From NCBI RefSeq assembly GCF_003051005.1, contig NZ_QAOW01000004.1, positions 372,001 to 436,000 on the forward strand: a DNA stretch of 64,000 nucleotides, given 5' to 3'. Below, piece after piece: positions 57,714 to 64,000 of the stretch (its first letter is position 1; each line of letters opens with the position of its first letter). The notes beneath the pieces were generated by a model. That model was not told where the DNA came from and did not search any database. It saw only the letters and a program-made list of their open reading frames with translations. Origin of the DNA: Rhodococcus sp. OK519. Lineage in GTDB: Bacteria; Actinomycetota; Actinomycetes; Mycobacteriales; Mycobacteriaceae. A program made the position numbers and the translations under genes.

Positions 57714-58994
57714 TCAGGCGTCGGCAAGAATCGAACCGATGTGTGCGACAACGCCGTCCATCGGCACCGACGTCTGCTCGCCGTTGCCCAGGTTCTTGAC
57801 CGCTATGGTGCCGGCAGCGAGATCCTCGTCGCCCAGCACCAGCGCGAGACGGGCACCGGACCGATCCGCCGCCTTCATCGAACCCTTGATGCCGCGCTCG
57901 CCGTAGACCATGTCGACGCGGATGCCGGCCTCGCGCAGCGCGTACGCGATCTTCACCATCTCGGTCTTCGCGGCGCCGCCCAGCGGAACCCCGAAGACCT
58001 CGCAGCGCGCCGGGTTACCGGCGGACTTGCCCTCGGCCGCGAGCGCGAGGATCGTCCGGTCGACGCCCAGGCCGAACCCGATGCCCGACAGCGGCTGTCC
58101 ACCGAGTTGCGCCATCAGCCCGTCGTAGCGGCCACCGCCGCCGATGCCGGACTGCGCGCCCAGACCGTCGTGGACGAACTCGAACGTCGTCTTGGTGTAG
58201 TAGTCCAGGCCACGCACCATGCGCGGGTTGACGACGTACGGCACGCCGAGCGCATCGAGGTGTGCGAGAACCTCGTCGAAATGGGCCTTGGCGCTCTCCG
58301 AGAGGTGGTCGAGCATGAGCGGCGCGTTCGCCGTCATCTCGCGCACTTCCTTGCGCTTGTCGTCGAGCACGCGCAGCGGGTTGATCTCGGCGCGACGGCG
58401 GGTGTCCTCGTCCAGGTCCAGCCCGAACAGGAACTCCTGCAGCCGTTCCCGGTACTGCGGGCGGCAGGTGTCGTCGCCGAGCGAGGTGATCTCGAGGCGG
58501 AAGCCGTCGAGACCGAGACCGCGGAAGCCGGCGTCGGCGATCGCGATCACCTCGGCGTCGAGCGCGGGGTCGTCGACGCCGATCGCCTCGACGCCCACCT
58601 GCTGCAGCTGACGGTAGCGCCCGGCCTGCGGGCGCTCGTAACGGAAGAACGGGCCCGCATAGCTGAGCTTCACCGGAAGCTGGCCGCGGTCGAGCCCGTG
58701 CTCGATCACGGCGCGCATCACGCCGGCGGTGCCCTCGGGACGCAACGTCACCGAACGGTCGCCGCGGTCGGCGAAGGTGTACATCTCCTTCGACACGACA
58801 TCGGTGGACTCACCGACACCGCGCGCGAACAACCCGGTGTCCTCGAAGATCGGTAGTTCGATGTGCCCGTAGCCCGCCAACCGGGCGGCCCGGGTCAATC
58901 CGTCGCGCACGGCGACGAATTCCGCGGACTGCGGCGGGACGTAGTCGGGAACGCCCTTGGGGGCCGAGAAGGTGCTGAGGCCTGACTTACTCAC
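57714..58994 (-). CDS. hisS: Histidine--tRNA ligase
   Basis: Class II synthetase, 426 residues. [13 protein letters not shown] at the start, motif 2 [14 protein letters not shown] and the histidine-specific signatures [14 protein letters not shown] and GGGGRYDGL are intact. The C-terminal anticodon-binding domain is present. The GTG at 58994 follows the MBL hydrolase stop by 15 bases. hisS with an MBL hydrolase, cyclophilin and relA nearby is a conserved mycobacterial order. Confidence 0.97.
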   Translation of the reverse strand: MSKSGLSTFSAPKGVPDYVPPQSAEFVAVRDGLTRAARLAGYGHIELPIFEDTGLFARGVGESTDVVSKEMYTFADRGDRSVTLRPEGTAGVMRAVIEHGLDRGQLPVKLSYAGPFFRYERPQAGRYRQLQQVGVEAIGVDDPALDAEVIAIADAGFRGLGLDGFRLEITSLGDDTCRPQYRERLQEFLFGLDLDEDTRRRAEINPLRVLDDKRKEVREMTANAPLMLDHLSESAKAHFDEVLAHLDALGVPYVVNPRMVRGLDYYTKTTFEFVHDGLGAQSGIGGGGRYDGLMAQLGGQPLSGIGFGLGVDRTILALAAEGKSAGNPARCEVFGVPLGGAAKTEMVKIAYALREAGIRVDMVYGERGIKGSMKAADRSGARLALVLGDEDLAAGTIAVKNLGNGEQTSVPMDGVVAHIGSILADA

Positions 58995-59009
58995 GGTGGT
59001 TACTTTTCC

Positions 59010-59690
59010 TTACTGGGAGGCGGTCAGTCCAACGAGGAACGGGTTGGCGGCACGTTCCTGGCCGATCGAGCTGGAACCTCCGTGCCCGGGCAGGATCGCG
59101 GTGGTGTCGTCGAGTACCAACAGCTTCCGCGCAATCGACTGCAGCAACTGGTCGTGGTTGCCACCGGGCAGGTCGCTGCGGCCGATCGAACCCTGGAACA
59201 GGGTGTCCCCGGTGAGCGCCACCTGGAGCGGGCCGTCCTCGGTGGCCAGTTCGGTGCGGAACACGACGGATCCCTGGGTGTGGCCGGGCGTGTGGTCGAC
59301 GACGAAGTCGATTCCCGCGACGGTCAGCTCGTCCCCGTCGGCGATCTCGATCACCTCGGCGGGCTCCCGGAATTCGACGCCCGCAATCATCTGGTTCATC
59401 GACGAGCCGATGCCGCGGCCCGGATCGGTGAGCATGTACCGGTCCTCCGGGTGGATGTAGGCCGGGATGTCGTAGCGCTCGCACACCGGGTGCACCGACC
59501 ACGTGTGGTCGAGATGGCCGTGGGTGAGCAGAACCCCCTTGGGCTCGAGCCCCTGCTGTTCCAGAAACTGCACCAGCGGCTCAGCGGCGTCCTGCCCGGG
59601 ATCGACGACGACGCACTCCCCCGAGTCGTCGTGCGCGAGGATGTAACAGTTGGTCTGGAACATCCCGGCGGGGAATCCGGTGACGAGCAC
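59010..59690 (-). CDS. MBL fold metallo-hydrolase (glyoxalase II-like, Rv2581c type)
   Basis: 226 residues. The zinc motif THGHLDH (His57, His59, Asp61, His62), then TPGHTQGS, GDTLFQGSIGR and PGHGG give the full set of ligands for two metals. The protein probably hydrolyses a thioester such as S-lactoyl-type thiol conjugates. It lies upstream of hisS in the same operon and is divergent from the cyclophilin genes. Confidence 0.92.
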   Translation of the reverse strand: MLVTGFPAGMFQTNCYILAHDDSGECVVVDPGQDAAEPLVQFLEQQGLEPKGVLLTHGHLDHTWSVHPVCERYDIPAYIHPEDRYMLTDPGRGIGSSMNQMIAGVEFREPAEVIEIADGDELTVAGIDFVVDHTPGHTQGSVVFRTELATEDGPLQVALTGDTLFQGSIGRSDLPGGNHDQLLQSIARKLLVLDDTTAILPGHGGSSSIGQERAANPFLVGLTASQ

Positions 59691-59885
59691 GGCGACAACT
59701 CCTAGAGTACGGGGCGGTTACGGAGGCCATTCGGGATCCGACGCGGATCAGTACAGCCTAGGCTGTCGCCCCGCCAGGATCCTCTCAGGTTGAGGTGGCA
59801 GACTCGCGCATGTCCCATGCGCGGTGACGGGCGCCACGGGAGATTCCGGAACAAACCGAACGAGACGCACGGGAGGACGACTGCA

Positions 59886-60740
59886 GTGCCGAGCAATCAG
59901 CAGCGCCGCGAGGCCGCGAAACGAAAGCTGGAACGCCAGCTCGAACGGCGCGCCGGGCGCGCCCGCAAGCGCAAGCAGATGACGATCGGCGGAATTATCG
60001 TCGGCGCGATCGTGGTGATCGCGGTCGGTGCCGTCGTCGTGACGCTGTCCGGCAAGGACGACAACACGACCGACACCACCGCCGCGTCCGAGACACCGAG
60101 CGCCGCCGCGATGCCTGCCGGCCGGGCCACGCCACTGCCGAACCTCGTCAACTGCACGTACACGCCGGCCGAGGCCGCTACGAAGCCGAACAATCCGCCG
60201 CGCGCCGAGGGCATCGACACCACGGTCGCGACGGTCAGCGCGAGCATGGAGACCACGCAGGGGCCCATCGGGCTGACCCTGGACAACGCGCAGTCGCCGT
60301 GCACCGTCAACAACTTCGCCAGCCTCGCGTCGCAGGGCTACTTCGACGGCACCACCTGCCACCGCCTCACCACCAGCGACTCGCTGAAGGTGCTGCAGTG
60401 CGGTGACCCGACGGGCACCGGGGCCGGCGGTCCGGGCTACCAGTTCCCGAACGAGTTCCCCACCGACCAGTACGCCCCCGACGACCTCGCCGCGCAGACG
60501 CCGGTCACGTACAAGCGCGGCACCATCGCGATGGCCAACGCCGGAGCGGGAACCAACGGCAGCCAGTTCTTCCTCGTCTACGGCGACTCGACACTGCCGC
60601 CGCAGTACACGGTCTTCGGCACGATCGACGAGACCGGGCTCGCGACGGTCGACAAGATCGCCGCCGCAGGAGCCGAGGGCGGCGGCGCCGACGGCAAGCC
60701 CGCCACCCCTGTCGACATCACGAGCGTGAGGTTGGATTGA
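59886..60740 (+). CDS. Membrane-anchored cyclophilin-type peptidyl-prolyl isomerase
   Basis: 284 residues. The first 32 residues are Arg/Lys/Gln-rich and cytosolic, then one membrane helix (about 33-53) and an extracellular cyclophilin domain from residue 110. Core motifs CHRLTT, NGSQFF and the YTVFGTID segment are present. The cyclophilin domain has four cysteines that may form disulfides outside the cell. The GTG at 59886 follows GGGAGGA. It corresponds to the Rv2582 (ppiB) position in mycobacteria. Confidence 0.92.
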   Translation: MPSNQQRREAAKRKLERQLERRAGRARKRKQMTIGGIIVGAIVVIAVGAVVVTLSGKDDNTTDTTAASETPSAAAMPAGRATPLPNLVNCTYTPAEAATKPNNPPRAEGIDTTVATVSASMETTQGPIGLTLDNAQSPCTVNNFASLASQGYFDGTTCHRLTTSDSLKVLQCGDPTGTGAGGPGYQFPNEFPTDQYAPDDLAAQTPVTYKRGTIAMANAGAGTNGSQFFLVYGDSTLPPQYTVFGTIDETGLATVDKIAAAGAEGGGADGKPATPVDITSVRLD

Positions 60741-61534
60741 TGAAGCGCACAGCACTCGCGGCCGCCGGACTCGGCGTCGCCCTCCTCCTCACCGCATGCT
60801 CATCCGGCGACGGTGATTCGTCGGACACCGCCGGTTCGACGAGTTCGTCGAGCATGTGGACCACCCCCGAGGCGCCGAAGATCGATCTGTCGCAGTACCC
60901 GGCACTGCCCGCGGTGCCGGCACCGTCGGCACCCACCGTCGACTGCAGCTATTCGGCCGCGGGCAACGCCGCCAAGGACGTCACTGCTCCGAACGGGACC
61001 GCTGTCTCCACCGCGGGCACGGTCGGGGTCGCGCTGACCACCGGCCAGGGCCCGATCGGAATGACCCTGGACCGTGCAGAAGCGCCGTGCACCGTCAACA
61101 GCTTCGTCAGCCTCGCCGAGCAGGGCTACTTCGACGGCACCCCGTGCCATCGTCTCTCCACGTCGCCCGGCCTGCAGATGCTGCAGTGCGGTGACCCCAG
61201 CGGTCGCGGAAACGGCGGGCCCGGCTATCGGTACGCCAACGAGTACCCGACGAACCAGTTCGCGCCGAACGACCCGGCGCTGAACAACCCCGTCGTGTAC
61301 CCGCGCGGCACCGTCGCGATGGCCAACTCCGGTGTCGACACCAACGGCAGCCAGTTCTTCCTCGTGTTCGAGGACTCGCTGCTGCAGCCGAAGTACACCG
61401 TGGTCGGCACGATCTCGGAGGAGGGCCTCGCCACGATCGAGAAGATCGCGGCCGCCGGCGACGACGGATCCAGCTCAGCCGGTGGCGGTGCCCCCAAGAC
61501 CCCGGTCACCATCGAGACCGCCAAGGTCGCCTGA
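60740..61534 (+). CDS. Lipoprotein cyclophilin-type peptidyl-prolyl isomerase (tandem paralog)
   Basis: 264 residues. A signal peptide ends with the lipobox LLTAC (Cys about residue 20), so it is a lipoprotein rather than a transmembrane protein. The cyclophilin core matches the upstream gene (CHRLST, NGSQFF, YTVVGTI). The ATG overlaps the preceding stop (TGATG). This is a tandem duplication where the two copies use different membrane anchors. It is followed by a strong terminator. Confidence 0.91.
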   Translation: MKRTALAAAGLGVALLLTACSSGDGDSSDTAGSTSSSSMWTTPEAPKIDLSQYPALPAVPAPSAPTVDCSYSAAGNAAKDVTAPNGTAVSTAGTVGVALTTGQGPIGMTLDRAEAPCTVNSFVSLAEQGYFDGTPCHRLSTSPGLQMLQCGDPSGRGNGGPGYRYANEYPTNQFAPNDPALNNPVVYPRGTVAMANSGVDTNGSQFFLVFEDSLLQPKYTVVGTISEEGLATIEKIAAAGDDGSSSAGGGAPKTPVTIETAKVA

Positions 61535-61545
61535 CCTCGTTCCCA

Positions 61546-61589
61546 CAGCTGAAAAGGCCCCCCGAGCGCTCGGGGGGCCTTTTCAGCTG
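61546..61589. terminator. Perfect 44-bp palindromic bidirectional terminator
   Basis: The arms 61546-61567 and 61568-61589 are exact reverse complements with GAAAAGG and CCTTTTC at the outer parts, so a T-run follows the GC stem in both directions. It ends the cyclophilin operon and relA. Confidence 0.93.
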
Positions 61590-61608
61590 GTTCAGGGTTG
61601 CTCTTCGT

Positions 61609-63945
61609 CTACGCCGCGGAGGTGACGCGGTAGACGTCGTAGACGCCCTCGACGTTGCGGACCACGTTGAGCACGTGGCCGAGGTGCTTCGGGTCGCCCA
61701 TCTCGAAGGTGAACTTGCTGACCGCGACCCGATCGCCGGACGTGGTGACCGACGCGGACAGGATGTTCACCTTCTCGTCGGCGAGCGCCTTCGTCACGTC
61801 CGAGAGCAACCGGTGCCGATCGAGCGCCTCGATCTGGATCGCGACGAGGAACAGCGACGTCGGCGACGGCGCCCACTCCACCTCGATGATCCGCTCCGAC
61901 TGCTGACGCAGCGACGTCGCGTTGGTGCAGTCCGTGCGGTGCACGCTGACCGCGCCGCCTCGGGTCACGAACCCCAGGATCTCGTCGCCCGGCACCGGGG
62001 TGCAGCACTTGGCGAGTTTCGCGACCGTGCCCGGCGCACCCGGCACCAGCACACCCACGTCACCCGATGTGCGCGAGCGGGTCGGGATCGTCGACGGCGT
62101 CGACCGCTCCGCCAACTCCTCCTCGACGGCCGTCTCGCCGCCGAGATGCGCGACCAGGCGTTGCACCACGTGCTGCGCCGACACGTTGTGTTCGCCCACC
62201 GCCGTGTACAGCGCGGAGACGTCCGCGTACCGCAACTCGTGCGCCAGCGCGGCCATCGCCTCCGCGTTGAGCAGACGCTGCAACGGAAGTCCGCCGCGGC
62301 GAACCTCCCGGGCGATCGCGTCCTTGCCGGCCTCGAGCGCCTCCTCGCGGCGCTCCTTCGCGAACCACTGCCGAATCTTCGCCTTCGCGCGCGGGGACAC
62401 CACGAACGTCTGCCAGTCCCGGCTGGGGCCGGCGGTCTGTGCCTTGGACGTGAAGACCTCGACGACCTCACCGTTCTCGAGCGTCCGCTCGAGCGCCACC
62501 AGTCGCCCGTTGACCCGGGCACCGATGCACCGGTGCCCCACCTCGGTGTGCACGGCGTATGCGAAGTCCACCGGAGTGGATCCCGCCGGCAGGGTCACGA
62601 CGTCACCCTTCGGGGTGAAGACGAAGATCTCCTTGACCGCGAGGTCGTAGCGCAGCGACTCGAGGAACTCGCCCGGATCCGCGGCCTCACGCTGCCAGTC
62701 CAGCAGCTGACGCATCCAGGCCATGTCGTCGACCTCGGCGACATCGCTGGAATGCTTGCCCTTCGTCTCCTTGTACCGCCAGTGCGCGGCAATGCCGAAC
62801 TCGGCGGTGCGGTGCATGTCGCGCGTCCGGATCTGGACCTCGAGCGGCTTGCCCTCGGGACCGATCACCGTGGTGTGCAGCGACTGGTACACGCCGTAGC
62901 GGGGTTGCGCGATGTAGTCCTTGAACCGGCCCGCCATCGGCTGCCACAGCGAGTGCACGACACCGACGGCGGCGTAGCAGTCCCGGATCTCGTCGCACAG
63001 GATCCGGACGCCGACCAGATCGTGGATGTCGTCGAAATCGCGGCCCTTGACGATCATCTTCTGGTAGATCGACCAGTAGTGCTTGGGGCGGCCTTCGACG
63101 ACCGCGCTGATCCGCGACGCCGACAATGTCGCGTTGATCTCCGCGCGCACCTTCGCCAGATACGTGTCACGCGACGGCGCCCGGTCTGCGACCAGACGCA
63201 CGATCTCCTCGTACTTCTTGGGATGCAGGATCGCGAACGCGAGGTCCTCGAGTTCCCACTTCACCGTCGCCATCCCGAGCCGATGCGCGAGCGGCGCAAT
63301 CACTTCCAGCGTCTCGCGGGCCTTGCGGGCCTGCTTCTCGGGCGGCAGGAAGCGCATCGTCCGCATGTTGTGCAGACGGTCGGCGACCTTGATCACCAGC
63401 ACGCGGGGATCGCGGGCCATCGCGATGATCATCTTGCGGATGGTCTCGCCCTCGGCTGCCGAGCCGAGCACGACCTTGTCCAGCTTGGTCACGCCGTCGA
63501 CGAGGTGCGCGACCTCGTCGCCGAACTCGGCGGTCAGTTCGTCGAGCGAGTACCCGGTGTCCTCGACGGTGTCGTGCAGCAGCGCTGCCACGAGCGTCGT
63601 GGTGTCCATCCCCAACTCGGCGAGGATGTTGGCCACGGCCAGCGGATGCGTGATGTACGGGTCGCCGGACTTGCGGAACTGCGTCGCATGCCGCTGCTCC
63701 GCGACGTCGTATGCGCGCTGGAGAAGTGAAAAGTCGGCCTTGGGGTAGAGCTCACGGTGCACCGCGACGAGCGGTTCCAACACCGGACGGATCGGCGCGT
63801 TGCGCTGACCGGTGATGCGACGCGCCAGACGCGCCCGCACGCGGCGCGATGCCGACGTCGGCACCGGCGCGCTCTTCTCGGTGGGAGACGCCCCACCGGT
63901 ATTCGTGGCATCAGCGTTCTGGGAACGATCAAGATGCTGGGTCAT
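61609..63945 (-). CDS. relA: Bifunctional (p)ppGpp synthetase / hydrolase
   Basis: Makes and degrades the alarmone (p)ppGpp. 778 residues in the order HD hydrolase, synthetase, TGS, helical and ACT domains. The HD motif (His114-Asp115 in [11 protein letters not shown]) is intact, so hydrolase is likely active. The RFKD motif at about residues 330-333 is the RXKD form of bifunctional Rel enzymes (EXDD marks monofunctional RelA). The synthetase loop [10 protein letters not shown] is present. The ATG at 63945 has GGAGG upstream; an earlier start at 63963 lies within the ribosome-binding region. Confidence 0.96.
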   Translation of the reverse strand: MTQHLDRSQNADATNTGGASPTEKSAPVPTSASRRVRARLARRITGQRNAPIRPVLEPLVAVHRELYPKADFSLLQRAYDVAEQRHATQFRKSGDPYITHPLAVANILAELGMDTTTLVAALLHDTVEDTGYSLDELTAEFGDEVAHLVDGVTKLDKVVLGSAAEGETIRKMIIAMARDPRVLVIKVADRLHNMRTMRFLPPEKQARKARETLEVIAPLAHRLGMATVKWELEDLAFAILHPKKYEEIVRLVADRAPSRDTYLAKVRAEINATLSASRISAVVEGRPKHYWSIYQKMIVKGRDFDDIHDLVGVRILCDEIRDCYAAVGVVHSLWQPMAGRFKDYIAQPRYGVYQSLHTTVIGPEGKPLEVQIRTRDMHRTAEFGIAAHWRYKETKGKHSSDVAEVDDMAWMRQLLDWQREAADPGEFLESLRYDLAVKEIFVFTPKGDVVTLPAGSTPVDFAYAVHTEVGHRCIGARVNGRLVALERTLENGEVVEVFTSKAQTAGPSRDWQTFVVSPRAKAKIRQWFAKERREEALEAGKDAIAREVRRGGLPLQRLLNAEAMAALAHELRYADVSALYTAVGEHNVSAQHVVQRLVAHLGGETAVEEELAERSTPSTIPTRSRTSGDVGVLVPGAPGTVAKLAKCCTPVPGDEILGFVTRGGAVSVHRTDCTNATSLRQQSERIIEVEWAPSPTSLFLVAIQIEALDRHRLLSDVTKALADEKVNILSASVTTSGDRVAVSKFTFEMGDPKHLGHVLNVVRNVEGVYDVYRVTSAA

Positions 63946-64000
63946 GCCGTCACCTCCTGCCACCGCATTGCCACGGCCACTCGAAACCCGGTGGCACTGC

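Overview
The window looks like a chromosome segment of a high-GC actinobacterium of the order Mycobacteriales, most likely Rhodococcus or a close relative. The reasons are the very high GC with frequent GTG and TTG starts, and a backbone order (pepQ-efp-nusB; aroQBKCE-mltG-ruvX-alaS-rarA; aspS; Rv2578c-type radical SAM; hisS-MBL hydrolase-cyclophilin-relA) that I recognise from mycobacterial and rhodococcal genomes. Other markers are an unmodified-type PGKGPA loop in EF-P, LexA boxes of the TCGAAC-N4-GTTCGA type, and EspC-like type VII secretion proteins. No tRNA, rRNA or CRISPR array was found.

Layout. (1) 1-4.4 kb, minus strand: start of pyrB, pyrR with a PyrR-binding stem-loop over its ribosome binding site, nusB, efp, pepQ; then a plus-strand membrane protein ended by a perfect bidirectional hairpin. 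(2) 4.4-15.1 kb, minus strand: the shikimate block aroQ-aroB-aroK-aroC-aroE, joined by short overlaps to mltG, ruvX, alaS and then rarA. Three separate tandem repeats sit at gene edges here: the aroK C-terminus, the aroE-aroC gap and the ruvX N-terminus. (3) 15.2-25.7 kb: an accessory island with a TetR regulator, two Fe(II)/2-oxoglutarate dioxygenases (the second AtsK-like), a large formylglycine sulfatase and a complete peptide/nickel-type ABC importer. I read it as a system for freeing sulfur from organosulfur compounds. It has two copies of one promoter-like element, and the second copy precedes the remains of a third dioxygenase.

(4) 25.7-35.6 kb: a small zinc-ribbon protein, PIG-L deacetylase, a TetR gene with a paired operator, an APH-fold kinase, a DUF389 protein, aspS, a zinc peptidase, an acyl-CoA synthetase and an AI-2E family transporter. 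(5) 35.6-43.3 kb: thiolase, a leaderless ArsR-SRPBCC fusion, a DinB-like protein, the radical SAM protein and RidA sharing an intergenic region with two LexA boxes, an M23 peptidase, and a BlaI / M56 / Asp-box lipoprotein set. (6) 43.3-51.5 kb: an MFS-TetR operon with paired operators, then an operon of amino-acid-type permease, two DUF1989 proteins (family of carboxyguanidine deiminase CgdA/CgdB) and a free-standing carboxyltransferase half of a urea/guanidine carboxylase, with a divergent TetR gene. (7) 51.5-64 kb: two type VII secretion-type proteins, malate dehydrogenase, a LuxR-type ATPase regulator, a membrane protein, hisS, MBL hydrolase, two tandem cyclophilins and bifunctional relA.

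The most unusual part is the guanidine/urea-type operon. The carboxyltransferase starts and stops at domain boundaries and lacks the biotin carboxylase and biotin carrier domains, and no allophanate hydrolase is nearby. Either the missing parts are shared with another carboxylase or this is a different pathway.
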